From Caulobacter sp. (GTDB lineage Bacteria > Pseudomonadota > Alphaproteobacteria > Caulobacterales > Caulobacteraceae), in the NCBI GenBank assembly GCA_029866155.1, contig JARWZW010000002.1, positions 1 through 41,136 on the forward strand: DNA of 41,136 nt, read 5' to 3'. The notes beneath the pieces are model-generated. The model was given only the letters and a program-made list of their open reading frames with translations, ran no database searches and had not been told where the DNA came from. The number at the start of each line of letters is the position of its first letter. Position 1 is the first letter of the stretch. Below, piece by piece: positions 1 to 8,654 of this stretch. Made by a program: the position numbers and the translations under genes.

Positions 1-1067
1 TCGCCGCCTATGCCTTCGCCGACATGCTGGAGGCCGGGTTCACGGCGGTGGCCGAATTTCACTACCTTCACCACGACCCGTTCGGCGCGGCCTATGGCGA
101 CATCGCCGAACTGGCCCTTCGGCATCTGGCGGCAGCGGACGAGACCGGCATCGGAATCACCCTGTTGCCGGTCCTCTATGCCCACGGCAATTTCGGGGGC
201 GCGGCCCCCGATCCCGGGCAGCGCCGGTTCCTCAACAGCCCGGACAGCTTCGCCCGGATTGTCGACACGGTCGGCAGGGCCGTCACGAACCGCCCGGGCC
301 GGGCCGTCGGGGTCGCCCCCCACTCGCTCCGCGCCGTCACGCCGGAGGAGCTGGCCGCCATCAGGGACCTGGTTCCGGGCGGACCTGTCCATATCCACGC
401 CGCCGAACAGACCCGCGAGGTCGAAGACTGTATCGCCTGGTCAGGCCAGCGGCCCGTCGAGTGGCTCCTGGACCATGCCGGGGTCGACCGTCGCTGGTGC
501 CTGATCCACGCCACTCATCTGACTCCCTCCGAGACCAACCGCCTCGCCAGGTCCGGCGCCGTCGCCGGCCTCTGTCCGATCACCGAGGCCAATCTGGGGG
601 ACGGGGTGTTTCCCACCCTGGACTATCTGGACGGGCAGGGGCGCTTCGGAGTCGGGACCGACAGCAACATCTCGATCGATGCGGCGGGCGAGCTGCGGCA
701 ACTGGAGTATGCCCAGCGGCTCGTCCACCGCGGTCGAAACCTGCTGGCCGATGGCGAGGGCGACAGTACGGGCCGCTCGCTGCTGTGCCGCGCCCAGGCC
801 GGCGCCGCCCAGGCCCTGGGACAGTCCCTGGGCGCCCTTGAAATCGGGCGCCGGACCGACCTGGTCTGCCTGGACATGGACCATCCTGACCTGACCGGAC
901 GGGCCGGCGACCGGGCACTGGACAGCTGGATCTTCAGCCTGGGGCGAAGCGCTATCGGTTCGGTCTATGCCGGCGGGCAGCGGGTGGTCGAGAGCGGCCG
1001 TCATGTGAACCGTCCGGCGATCGACGGCCGCTATCGCAAGGTTCTGGCCCGGCTCATGGCGGACTGA
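1..1067 (+). CDS. hutF: Formimidoylglutamate deiminase, 5'-truncated by window edge
   Basis: Hydrolyses N-formimino-L-glutamate to N-formyl-L-glutamate and ammonia in the five-step histidine degradation route. The reading frame is open to the left edge, so the N-terminus, including the first metal-binding HxH motif of the amidohydrolase fold, lies outside the window. About 354 residues are visible. The family signatures present are AGFTAVAEFHYLHHD near the visible start, GVAPHSLRAV, the HIHAAEQ metal/substrate segment, IHATHLTP, and GTDSNISID, which holds the catalytic aspartate. The TGA stop lies 6 bp before hutC, so the two genes are probably co-transcribed. The family call is firm because FHYLHHD and the GTDSNISID block are characteristic of HutF rather than of guanine deaminases. 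Confidence 0.93.
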   Translation, partial: AAYAFADMLEAGFTAVAEFHYLHHDPFGAAYGDIAELALRHLAAADETGIGITLLPVLYAHGNFGGAAPDPGQRRFLNSPDSFARIVDTVGRAVTNRPGRAVGVAPHSLRAVTPEELAAIRDLVPGGPVHIHAAEQTREVEDCIAWSGQRPVEWLLDHAGVDRRWCLIHATHLTPSETNRLARSGAVAGLCPITEANLGDGVFPTLDYLDGQGRFGVGTDSNISIDAAGELRQLEYAQRLVHRGRNLLADGEGDSTGRSLLCRAQAGAAQALGQSLGALEIGRRTDLVCLDMDHPDLTGRAGDRALDSWIFSLGRSAIGSVYAGGQRVVESGRHVNRPAIDGRYRKVLARLMAD

Positions 1068-1073
1068 CCGTCC

Positions 1074-1793
1074 ATGCCCCGCAACCCGCCCCTGCACGAA
1101 ACCATCCGCCGCGCCCTGGAACAGCAGATCCTGTCCGGAGACCGGCCGCCAGGCTCCCGGCTTCCGTCGGAAACCGAACTGGCACAGCAGTGGGACTGCG
1201 CGCGGATGACGGCCGGCCGCGCCCTCAACGCCTTGGCTCAGGCCGGCATGGTTGAGCGCCGCCGCCGGGCCGGCACCCTGGTGGCGCGTCGCCGCATCCA
1301 GGAAACCGTCCTGGAAATCCACGACATCGCCGCTGAGATTCGGGCCCAGGGCCGGGTCTATGGGTTCAGGCGGCTGGAGCGGCGCGAACGGTCGGCTGAC
1401 GAAGAGTGCGCCGAGCGGTTGGCCGTCGAGAAAGCCGCGCCGATACTTGCGGTCCTTGGCGTCCACCTGGCCGATGGGGTTCCCCACGCCCTCGAGGACC
1501 GGCTTATCAATCTGTCGGTCGCCCCCGGCGCTGCAGCCCAATCCTTCGAGACCGCGCCTCCCGGCGGATGGCTGCTCGATCAGGTCCCCTGGACCGAGGC
1601 CGAGCACGAAATCTACGCAGCGGCCGCCGACCCCTTCACAGCCAGACATCTGACCGTCGCAAGGGGATCGCCCTGCCTGATCATGGAGCGGCGCACCTGG
1701 CTGGCCGGGCTCTGCGTCACCCACGCCCGACTGACGTTTCCAGCGGATCAACGGCGCTTCACGGCGAGGCTCCGGCATCCGCCCCGGGCCTGA
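1074..1793 (+). CDS. hutC: Histidine utilization repressor HutC (GntR family)
   Basis: Transcriptional repressor of hut genes; in this family urocanate is the inducer. The 239-residue protein has an N-terminal winged-helix GntR domain (about residues 5-72, with GSRLPSETELAQQW and the MTAGRALNAL recognition helix). A UTRA-type ligand domain follows, containing the HutC-typical WTEAEHEI segment, the GSPCLIMERRTW segment and a C-terminal LTFPADQRRF. It starts with ATG 6 bp after hutF, which makes the pair an operon. I saw no obvious hut operator palindrome inside the window, and the operon promoter must be upstream of it. Confidence 0.92.
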   Translation: MPRNPPLHETIRRALEQQILSGDRPPGSRLPSETELAQQWDCARMTAGRALNALAQAGMVERRRRAGTLVARRRIQETVLEIHDIAAEIRAQGRVYGFRRLERRERSADEECAERLAVEKAAPILAVLGVHLADGVPHALEDRLINLSVAPGAAAQSFETAPPGGWLLDQVPWTEAEHEIYAAAADPFTARHLTVARGSPCLIMERRTWLAGLCVTHARLTFPADQRRFTARLRHPPRA

Positions 1794-1864
1794 CCCCGAA
1801 CAGCGGGCTGGCGCCGTCACAATCTGAGTCTATCTTGCGTCCTCAAGAACCGAGGGAAACGCCG

Positions 1865-3169
1865 ATGAAACGCCTGTTGCTGAGTGGCCTGTCCATGGCC
1901 GCGATCCTGTTGTCCGGATGCCAGAACCCGAGCGGCGCGGACCCGTCCGAAGGCTATGGGGCCGATCCCAAACTGCCGGCAGCAAAGTCTTCCCTGCTGC
2001 CCACGGTCAATGCCCGGCCAGCCGTCAAATGGCCGGCTGGCGCTGCCCCCGTCGCAGCCGAGGGCCTGAAGGTCTCCAGGTTCGCCGAAGGCCTTACCCA
2101 TCCCCGCTGGCTCTACCGGCTGCCAAATGGCGATGTCCTGGTCGCTGAAACCAACAGCCCGCCCCGCGACGCCAAGGGGATCGAGGCCTGGGTCGCCAAG
2201 ACCATGATGAAGAAGGCCGGCGCCGGGGTCCCCAGCGCCAATCGCATCACCCTGCTGCGTGATGCGAACGGCGACGGCGTGGCCGAGACCAAGTCGGTGT
2301 TCCTGTCGGGCCTTAACTCGCCCTCCGGCATGGTGCTGGTCGGCGACGCCTTCTATGTCGCCAATACCGACAGCGTCATGCGGTTTACCTACAGCCCCGG
2401 CGCCCTGAAGATAGACGGCGCCGGCCAGAAGATCGCCGACCTGCCGGCCGGCTCGCCCAACAACCACTGGGCCCGCAACATCGTCGCGAGCCCCGATGGA
2501 ACCCGGCTCTATGTGGCGGTCGGCTCCAACAGCAACATCGCCGAGCATGGTCTGGAGGTCGAGAAGGAACGCGCCGCGATCCTCGAGTTCGCGCTTGATG
2601 GGTCCGGCCGCCGAACCTTCGCTTCGGGCCTGCGCAACGCCAATGGCATCGACTTCGAACCGGTCACCGGCGCCATGTGGACCGTCGTCAATGAGCGGGA
2701 CATGATCGGCCATGACACCCCGCCGGACTACATGACCTCGGTCAAGGATGGCGGCTTCTATGGCTGGCCCTGGAGCTATTGGGGCCAGAACGCCGACGCC
2801 CGGGTCAAGCCGGCCAACCCAGCCATGGTGGCGAAGGCCATCCGACCCGACTATGGGCTGGGCGCCCATACGGCTTCCCTGGGCCTGCATTTCTATCGCG
2901 GCGCCCTGCTTCCCGAAGCCTGGCGCGGAGGCGTCTTCGTCAGCCAGCACGGATCCTGGAACCGCGACCCGCCCAGCGGCTACAAGGTCGTCTATGTACC
3001 GTTCGCAGGCGGCAAGCCCGCCGGCCCGGCCGTCGATGTCCTGACCGGCTTTCTGAATGAAAAGGCCGAGGCCCAGGGCCGCCCCGTCGGCGTCATCGAG
3101 GACGGCGCCGGCGCCCTGCTGGTGGCCGACGATGTCGGCGACATCATCTGGCGGGTCAGCCCGAAATAG
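1865..3169 (+). CDS. PQQ-dependent sorbosone dehydrogenase family lipoprotein
   Basis: A 434-residue predicted lipoprotein. The N-terminus (MKRLLLSGLSMAAILLSGC) is a lipoprotein signal with an LSGC lipobox, so the protein is probably anchored in the periplasm. The rest looks like the six-bladed beta-propeller of the soluble glucose/sorbosone dehydrogenase family: GLTHPRWLYRLPNGDVLVAETN, GLNSPSGMVLVGD, NNHWARNIVASPDGTRLYVAVGSNSN, GLRNANGIDFEP, NERDMIGHDTPPDY and FVSQHGSWNR. A GAGGG ribosome-binding site precedes the ATG at 1865; a longer in-frame extension upstream overlaps hutC and is not credible. The natural substrate is unknown; sorbosone is only the family name. It starts 71 bp after hutC and may be transcribed separately. 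Confidence 0.88.
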   Translation: MKRLLLSGLSMAAILLSGCQNPSGADPSEGYGADPKLPAAKSSLLPTVNARPAVKWPAGAAPVAAEGLKVSRFAEGLTHPRWLYRLPNGDVLVAETNSPPRDAKGIEAWVAKTMMKKAGAGVPSANRITLLRDANGDGVAETKSVFLSGLNSPSGMVLVGDAFYVANTDSVMRFTYSPGALKIDGAGQKIADLPAGSPNNHWARNIVASPDGTRLYVAVGSNSNIAEHGLEVEKERAAILEFALDGSGRRTFASGLRNANGIDFEPVTGAMWTVVNERDMIGHDTPPDYMTSVKDGGFYGWPWSYWGQNADARVKPANPAMVAKAIRPDYGLGAHTASLGLHFYRGALLPEAWRGGVFVSQHGSWNRDPPSGYKVVYVPFAGGKPAGPAVDVLTGFLNEKAEAQGRPVGVIEDGAGALLVADDVGDIIWRVSPK

Positions 3170-3173
3170 CACC

Positions 3174-3207
3174 CCAAACGAAAACACCCTCCCCGACGGG
3201 GAGGGTG
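3174..3207 (-). terminator. Intrinsic terminator after the thiolase gene
   Basis: A perfect 10-bp stem (CACCCTCCCC / GGGGAGGGTG, 3185-3194 with 3198-3207) encloses a GAC loop. Read on the minus strand it is followed by TTTTCGTTT. This fits a factor-independent terminator for the thiolase gene ending at 3280. The plus-strand sorbosone dehydrogenase stops just before it, so the hairpin may serve both convergent genes, although there is no T-run on the plus side. Confidence 0.75.
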
Positions 3208-3279
3208 CGATCCTGTCGCCTCGAACCAGGCCAGGACGAACCGCCCCTGTTCAGGAGGCGGCCCGTCTCGGCATTGGTC

Positions 3280-4452
3280 CTACAGACGCTCGATGATGGT
3301 CACATTGGCCAGACCGCCGCCTTCGCACATGGTCTGCAGACCATAGCGGCCGCCGGACGCGCGCAGGCCGTGGACCAGGGTGGCCATCAGCTTGGCGCCC
3401 GAGCCGCCCAGGGGGTGGCCAAGCGAAATGGCGCCGCCATTGACGTTCAGACGGTCCGGATCAGCGCCCGTGGCCTGCAGCCAGGCGGCCGGGACGGAGG
3501 CGAAGGCTTCGTTGACTTCGAACAGGTCGATGTCGTCGATCTTCATGCCGGTCTTTTCCAGGGCCCGCAGGGTGGCGGGGATCGGGGCTTCCAGCATGAC
3601 CACCGGATCATGGCCGATAACGGTCATGTGGTGGATGCGGGCGATCGGATCAACGCCCAGGCGCTTGAGGCCGGCTTCGTTGACAATGACCACGCCCGAA
3701 GCGCCGTCGCAGATCTGGCTTGAGGTGGCGGCGGTCAGGGCGCCGCCCTCGGCCAGGAGCTTGACGCCCTTCATGGCTTCCAGGCTGGCCTCGAAACGGA
3801 TGCCTTCGTCGACGGTGTGTTCTTCTTCGACGCCTTCAGCCGTCTTGATCTTCACCGGGACGATTTCGTCCTTGAACTTGCCGGCCTGGGTGGCGGCGAT
3901 GGCCTTGCGGTGGCTGTTGTAGCCGTATTCGTCCAGCAGGTCCTTGGACAGGCCGTACTTCTTGGCGATCATCTCGGCGCCGGCGAACTGGCTGAACTGG
4001 ATGTCCGGATACCGGGCCTGGATGTTGGGGCTCATATAGTTGCCCAGGCCCGCCTTCATCGGCAGGATGGCCGGGGTGCCCATGGGAACCCGGGTCATGC
4101 TCTCGACGCCGGCGGCGATGACCATATCCATGGCGCCGCTCATCACCGCCTGGGCGGCGAAGTGGATGGCCTGCTGCGAGGAGCCGCACTGGCGGTCAAC
4201 GCTGGTGCCCGGCACGCTTTCAGGCAGGGAGGAGGCCATGATGGCGTTGCGGGCGATGTTGATGCCCTGTTCGCCGATCTGGCTGACGCACCCCATGATG
4301 ACGTCTTCGATCAGGGCCGGATCGGACCCGACCTTTGCGACCAGCGAGTCCAGAACAGCGGCGGACAGATCGGCCGGATGCCAACCAGCCAGACGACCGC
4401 CCTTGCGACCACCGGCGGTCCGCTGTGCGGCCACGATATAGGCTTCACCCAT
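3280..4452 (-). CDS. Acetyl-CoA C-acetyltransferase / 3-ketoacyl-CoA thiolase
   Basis: A 390-residue degradative-type thiolase that catalyses thiolytic cleavage, or the reverse condensation, of 3-ketoacyl-CoA in fatty-acid or acetoacetyl-CoA metabolism. All catalytic elements are visible: nucleophilic Cys89 in VDRQCGSSQQ, the NEAFA motif, His346 in GHPLGGSGAK, and Cys376 in the C-terminal CEGGGLAN. The length is normal for the family. The chain-length preference (acetoacetyl-CoA or long-chain) cannot be told from sequence. Two imperfect dyads lie between its ATG and the upstream flavin reductase gene, and a strong hairpin terminator follows the gene. Confidence 0.93.
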   Translation of the reverse strand: MGEAYIVAAQRTAGGRKGGRLAGWHPADLSAAVLDSLVAKVGSDPALIEDVIMGCVSQIGEQGINIARNAIMASSLPESVPGTSVDRQCGSSQQAIHFAAQAVMSGAMDMVIAAGVESMTRVPMGTPAILPMKAGLGNYMSPNIQARYPDIQFSQFAGAEMIAKKYGLSKDLLDEYGYNSHRKAIAATQAGKFKDEIVPVKIKTAEGVEEEHTVDEGIRFEASLEAMKGVKLLAEGGALTAATSSQICDGASGVVIVNEAGLKRLGVDPIARIHHMTVIGHDPVVMLEAPIPATLRALEKTGMKIDDIDLFEVNEAFASVPAAWLQATGADPDRLNVNGGAISLGHPLGGSGAKLMATLVHGLRASGGRYGLQTMCEGGGLANVTIIERL

Positions 4453-4478
4453 GATTATTCTCCCGACAGGTTGTCGTT

Positions 4479-4534
4479 TACGTTCACGGGAATGTACCGG
4501 AGGCGAGCCCCGGACGTAAGTATGACCTTGCGTC
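4479..4534 (-). promoter_or_regulatory. Two imperfect inverted repeats upstream of the thiolase gene (candidate operators)
   Basis: On the plus strand, TACGTTC-ACGG-GAATGTA (4479-4496, 6 of 7 positions symmetric) and GACGTAAG-TATGAC-CTTGCGTC (4513-4534, 7 of 8 symmetric) lie 27-82 bp upstream of the thiolase ATG. Thiolase genes in proteobacteria are often controlled by TetR-type fatty-acid regulators that bind TTACGT-like dyads. No regulator gene is adjacent, so a regulatory role is inference. Confidence 0.4.
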
Positions 4535-4553
4535 AGACGGGTTCAGCGACCGC

Positions 4554-5072
4554 TCAGTCGGTATGAACCCGGCGGAAACGGCCCTGCAGATAGACCAGGG
4601 GCTCATGCCCGGGGTCGAATCGGACCTTCAGGACCCGCCCGACAAAGACCCTGTGGTCGCCCGCATCAAAGGCGTGATGGGTCTCGCATTCGAAATTGGC
4701 CATGCAGCCAGGCAGGATCGGGACGCCGGTGCTCCAGGTTTCACAGTCCAGCCCGGCGAACCGGTCGCCGGACTTGAGGGTGAACTGACGGGCCAGCGCT
4801 TCCTGTTCGCTATGCAGGACATTGACCGCGAACCGTCCGGCAGCCTCCAGGATCGGCAGGCTGGACGCCTTGTGGTCTACGCAGATCAGCGCCAGGGGCG
4901 GATCAAGGGATACGGACGAAAACGCGTTGGCGGTAAACCCGACAGGTCGATCCTCTGCGGACCGGGTCGTCACCACCGTGACTCCGGTTGTGAAACATCC
5001 AAAGGCGTCCCGAAGCGCGCGGGAATCCTCGCCGGGGCCTTTGTCTAGGGTCAGGGTGCGAACTGCGGTCAT
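4554..5072 (-). CDS. Flavin reductase-like domain protein
   Basis: A 172-residue protein of the flavin reductase family (HpaC/DIM6-NTAB split-barrel fold), which reduces FMN or FAD with NAD(P)H and usually supplies a monooxygenase. Family features are FGCFTTGVTVVTT near residue 30, GFTANAFSSVSLDPPLALICVD (the flavin phosphate-binding region), ILEAAGRFAVNVL, and the C-terminal HRVFVGRV...PLVYLQGRFR. No oxygenase partner gene lies next to it; the downstream neighbour is a thiolase 101 bp away. The partner is therefore unknown. Confidence 0.85.
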   Translation of the reverse strand: MTAVRTLTLDKGPGEDSRALRDAFGCFTTGVTVVTTRSAEDRPVGFTANAFSSVSLDPPLALICVDHKASSLPILEAAGRFAVNVLHSEQEALARQFTLKSGDRFAGLDCETWSTGVPILPGCMANFECETHHAFDAGDHRVFVGRVLKVRFDPGHEPLVYLQGRFRRVHTD

Positions 5073-5115
5073 GGTCGTCTTGTGCGATGTGGCGCGACAG
5101 GCCGCAAGGTCCAGT

Positions 5116-6045
5116 TCAGATCCCAGATCCTGGAGACCGGCCGTAAAAGGTCTGGCTGAAGGGTGGAAACCAGAAGGTCTTGCCCAGGCCCCGGATCATC
5201 TGATCGAGCGGCATTGCCCGATCAGGCCCCAAGGTCAGCCATTTAAAGGCGGCGACCGGCGCCCAGAGGGCCGCCTGAACCAGGCCCACCCCCATCCAGA
5301 GGGCAAGCCTGCCGGTCTGTGATGAAGCGGCGCAATGTTCGCTGGGGCCCTGACCATAGGCGAAGGCCCGACGGAGGGTATAGCGCAGGGTCAGGCGATC
5401 GGGCGTCGGATCCTCCCAGACGAAGGCTTCGGCGCACCAGCCAAAACGGGCCCCTGCCGCCTGCATCTGGCCAAACAGCAGATCATCCTCGCCGCCGCTG
5501 GCGTTGCGCTCCGCCGCAAAGGGCGAGACCGGATCCGGCAGGCTGGAGCGCAGGATCAGGCTGTTGCCGCATCCATGATAGTCCTCGACCACCCGGGTTG
5601 TTTCGGGCCCTGTCCGGGAAAAGAAGGCCTCCAGATAGTCGCGGTGGCGAACAATGGACGCCGGCGCCCGGCCCCGTACCGGTCCGAACAGGGCATCGAC
5701 CTGCAGGGTCGCGCGGGCTGCCAGCATCAGGGACAGCCAGTCGGGCGGCGCCTCCTCGTCATCATCGAGAAAAGCGATGATCTCGCCGCACGCCACGGCC
5801 AGGGCTGCATTGCGGACATTGGCGACGCCCGGCCTTGGCTCATGCACATAGCGAACTGGAAACGGCGCCTGGGCCGACAGACGCATCACCAGGGGCTCGG
5901 CCGAGGCTGTCAGGTCGTTGTCGCTGACCACAAGTTCCAGATCCGCGAAATCGACCCCGACCTGGCCAAACAGCGAGCGGAGGGCGGTCTCAAGACCGGC
6001 CGGGCGACGCTGGGTCGGGACGATGATCGAAATGGCGGGGCTCAT
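5116..6045 (-). CDS. Family 2 glycosyltransferase
   Basis: A 309-residue GT-A glycosyltransferase. It begins MSPAISIIVPTQRRP, the classic GT2 nucleotide-sugar-binding start. VVSDND and IAFLDDDEEAPPDWL follow, the latter carrying the DxD-type metal motif. Later FGWCAEAFVWEDP and RYTLRRAFAYGQG correspond to the acceptor side. A hydrophobic stretch near the C-terminus (WMGVGLVQAALWAPVAAF) suggests membrane association. The start at 6045 is preferred because the ORF open further upstream overlaps the methionine sulfoxide reductase gene and lacks family similarity. The sugar and acceptor are unknown, and there is no polysaccharide cluster nearby. Confidence 0.85.
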   Translation of the reverse strand: MSPAISIIVPTQRRPAGLETALRSLFGQVGVDFADLELVVSDNDLTASAEPLVMRLSAQAPFPVRYVHEPRPGVANVRNAALAVACGEIIAFLDDDEEAPPDWLSLMLAARATLQVDALFGPVRGRAPASIVRHRDYLEAFFSRTGPETTRVVEDYHGCGNSLILRSSLPDPVSPFAAERNASGGEDDLLFGQMQAAGARFGWCAEAFVWEDPTPDRLTLRYTLRRAFAYGQGPSEHCAASSQTGRLALWMGVGLVQAALWAPVAAFKWLTLGPDRAMPLDQMIRGLGKTFWFPPFSQTFYGRSPGSGI

Positions 6046-6100
6046 ATCAACGGCAAGACTAGCACCGCCGGGTTGAGGATTTATGGAGGCTGACCCGGAA

Positions 6101-6598
6101 TCAGGCCGCGAAGGTCTGGTGAAGGATCGCCTCGATCCCGGCCTGGTCGACGGCGTCGAAAGCCGCCGGCTGGTCGGAATCCACATCAAACACGGCGATC
6201 AGTCGTCCCGTCCGGTCACGGACCGGCGCCACGATCTCGCTCTGGCTGCGGCTGTCGCAGGCGATATGGCCCGGAAAGGCATGAACGTCTTCCACCCGCT
6301 GGGTCTGGCCGGTCGCCGCCGCTGCGCCGCACACGCCCCGCCCGAAGGCTATTCGCAGGCAACCCAATGTTCCCTGATAGGGGCCCACCACCAGTTCGTC
6401 AGGCCGATCGGCATCCACGACGTAGAAGCCGGTCCAGAAAAAGTGATCGAAACTGTTGGCCAGCATGGACACCACCGTCGCCATGCGGGCGGTCAGGTTG
6501 GGCTCGCCCTCGAGCACCGAGGCGACTTCGAGCGCCAGTTCCCGGTAGCGGGCGGCCTTGTCGGCGGAAAGGGTGATGTCGTTGAAAGCTTCGGCCAT
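6101..6598 (-). CDS. msrC: Free methionine-(R)-sulfoxide reductase (GAF domain)
   Basis: Reduces free L-methionine-(R)-S-oxide to methionine in the cytosol. The 165-residue protein is a single GAF domain. The three cysteines that define fRMsr are all present: Cys80 (GTLGC), Cys90 (GRGVC) and Cys114 (HIACDSRSQSEIV), matching the spacing of the E. coli enzyme. The FFWTGFYVVD and LIAVFDVDSD segments are also typical. It is not a signalling GAF domain because these catalytic cysteines are retained. It lies between a response regulator and a glycosyltransferase on the same strand, with 47-55 bp gaps. Confidence 0.92.
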   Translation of the reverse strand: MAEAFNDITLSADKAARYRELALEVASVLEGEPNLTARMATVVSMLANSFDHFFWTGFYVVDADRPDELVVGPYQGTLGCLRIAFGRGVCGAAAATGQTQRVEDVHAFPGHIACDSRSQSEIVAPVRDRTGRLIAVFDVDSDQPAAFDAVDQAGIEAILHQTFAA

Positions 6599-6645
6599 GG
6601 GCCGGTTATAGCGGCCGCCGACGGAATTTCGAGGTCAGGCCTTTG

Positions 6646-7560
6646 TCAGGCGGCCTTTATCGCAACATGATTGGCGATCCGCCGGGCCACCGCCTTTTCA
6701 AGCTGTTTGACGATGGTCTCGTGAGCGCTGGTCTGGGTCGGCGGCAAAAGGGCCAGGGCCTTGAGCGTATCAAGATGGGTCTGGACCACCTTTGGGTCAG
6801 CCTTGGCCGGTCCGCCCACAGCCGACACATAGCGTCCCAGGGACGCGCAGGCGCGATCGATGATCCGCTCGCCGATTTCGCGGCTGTGCTGGCGCAGTTC
6901 ATGAACCGTCCGGCAGCACATCTGGCGGAGCAACCGGTCCAGTCCACCCCGCTGTTCGCTGAGCCGGGCGAAGGTCGCCACTTCATCGAGGATTTTCCGG
7001 CAAAGCACCGCGCGCGCCGCCAGATCAAGCTCTTCCGGATCGTCGGTTCGCCGACGAAGCGGCCCGTCATAGCGGGCCTGCCGCTCCAGGCGGCGGTCCG
7101 GCCCGACATAGGCGTCGCTGATGACAAAATCCGGACTGCGGCTGTGCACTGTAGCGACCCGTTCAAGGAGCCGGGCCGGGGTAAAGGGCTTGATCAGATA
7201 GGCGTCTGCCCCTGCCGCACGAATCCGTTCGACATGTCCTCTCTCGCGGTCGCCGGTCAGCATGATGATCGACAGGCGCGGATCCGGGATCCGGTGGTCG
7301 GCGTTGACCGCGGCCTGGCGGATCACCCGGATGAGGGCTTCCCCGTCCATCTCCGGCATGCGCCAGTCCGTCATCAGGACGTTGGGCTGCACGGCCCGAA
7401 GCATGTTCAGGGCCTGGGCGGCGCTCGCCGCCGTTGCCACCCGGCGTACGCCGCCAGCCCGCAGCACATCGGCCACCAGACGACGCGTGCTGGCATGATC
7501 ATCGACGACCATCACGGAGAGGCCTTCGAAAATCGCCGGAGAGGAGGCCGCAACATTCAT
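6646..7560 (-). CDS. Response regulator with CheY-like receiver and uncharacterised helical C-terminus
   Basis: A 304-residue protein. Residues about 14-135 are a complete receiver domain with the acidic pair Asp20/Asp21 (VVDDH), phospho-acceptor Asp65 (LMTDWRMPEMDG), the Thr of MLTGD and Lys124 (YLIKPF). After it come two short YxGPxRR motifs (YVGPDRR and YDGPLRR, around residues 151-170). The remaining roughly 130 residues are helix-rich with no DNA-binding or enzymatic signature I recognise. No histidine kinase gene is in the window, so this is an orphan regulator. The output function is unknown. Confidence 0.85.
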   Translation of the reverse strand: MNVAASSPAIFEGLSVMVVDDHASTRRLVADVLRAGGVRRVATAASAAQALNMLRAVQPNVLMTDWRMPEMDGEALIRVIRQAAVNADHRIPDPRLSIIMLTGDRERGHVERIRAAGADAYLIKPFTPARLLERVATVHSRSPDFVISDAYVGPDRRLERQARYDGPLRRRTDDPEELDLAARAVLCRKILDEVATFARLSEQRGGLDRLLRQMCCRTVHELRQHSREIGERIIDRACASLGRYVSAVGGPAKADPKVVQTHLDTLKALALLPPTQTSAHETIVKQLEKAVARRIANHVAIKAA

Positions 7561-7686
7561 CTTGGAGACAGCTTAGAAGGTCGAGCTTTCAGGGTGGTTA
7601 GCGCGCATGGATAACGGAGTCTTACCGCCCGTCGCAGGCGGATTTCCCGAGGGGACCATGGGAGAGGACAGGCTGACAGGACCCCT

Positions 7687-8520
7687 TCAGATCACGGTCC
7701 GCAGGCTGATCAGCTCCGGAAAGAAGGGCCGCTCCAGGGCCTTGACCAGATAGGCCACGCCCGATGACCCGCCCGTGCCGCGCTTGTATCCGATGATCCG
7801 CTCGACCGTCTTCATGTGGGAGAACCGCCACTGCTGCAGGCGATATTCGATATCCACCAGTTTCTCCCCCAGCTCATAGAGGTCCCACCAGCGGTCCACG
7901 TCGCGATAGACCGCCGTCCAGGCCGCCTCGACCTCGACGCTGGCCTCATAGGGTTGGCGAAAGTCCCGGGCCAGATGACCGGCCGGGATGGCGAAGCCCC
8001 TTCGCGACAGCAGAGCGATCGCCTCGTCATAGAGGCTGGGCGTCGCCAGCGCCGCTTCCAGCAGGGCATGGGTCTGAGGATCGCTCTCATGCACATCAAG
8101 GGTGCGGGCGTTCTTGGCGCCGAGCATGAACTCGATCTGCCGGTACTGGTGCGACTGGAACCCGGAACTGGTGCCCAACGCCGCACGAAAACGGCTGTAG
8201 TCGGAGGGGGTCATGGTGGCGAGGATGTCCCATGACTGGATCATCTGGGTCTGGATCCGGCCCACCCGGGTCAGCATCTTGAAGGCCGGCTCCAGATCAT
8301 CATTACGGATCTGGTCTGCCGCCCCCCGCAGTTCATGCAGGCACAGCTTCATCCACAGCTCACTGGCCTGGTGGATGACGATGAACAGCAATTCGTCATG
8401 TTCGCCTGAACGCGGAGACTGGGCGTCCAGCACCTTGTCGAGCTGCAGATACTGGCCATAGCTGAGGGACCGGGAAAGGTCCCAGGCCACGCCGTCATAG
8501 ATGTCGTCCGTCTCGGTCAT
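7687..8520 (-). CDS. kynA: Tryptophan 2,3-dioxygenase
   Basis: A haem enzyme that oxidises L-tryptophan to N-formylkynurenine, the first step of the kynurenine pathway. The 277-residue length is typical for bacteria. Diagnostic segments are [27 protein letters not shown] (His50, the active-site histidine region), [28 protein letters not shown] (His235, the proximal haem ligand by alignment) and GTGGSSG (substrate carboxylate binding). The other kynurenine genes (kynB, kynU) are not in the window. It is divergent from the enoyl-CoA hydratase gene. Confidence 0.96.
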   Translation of the reverse strand: MTETDDIYDGVAWDLSRSLSYGQYLQLDKVLDAQSPRSGEHDELLFIVIHQASELWMKLCLHELRGAADQIRNDDLEPAFKMLTRVGRIQTQMIQSWDILATMTPSDYSRFRAALGTSSGFQSHQYRQIEFMLGAKNARTLDVHESDPQTHALLEAALATPSLYDEAIALLSRRGFAIPAGHLARDFRQPYEASVEVEAAWTAVYRDVDRWWDLYELGEKLVDIEYRLQQWRFSHMKTVERIIGYKRGTGGSSGVAYLVKALERPFFPELISLRTVI

Positions 8521-8654
8521 GAGGACGGTCTACCCCGGATTGCGGCTTACGTCAGCGCCGAGACGCCACCGCCGCCGGGCGATCCACTCAAGCCGCCCAC
8601 TTGAATGCCCCTGCGTCGCCCTGCGAGGGTCGGAGAAAATCACGGGAGGACGCC

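Noticed and set aside
441..1820. A 459-residue open frame on the minus strand.
   Set aside because: It is antisense to hutF and hutC, whose protein families are unmistakable. The composition has no domain signature.
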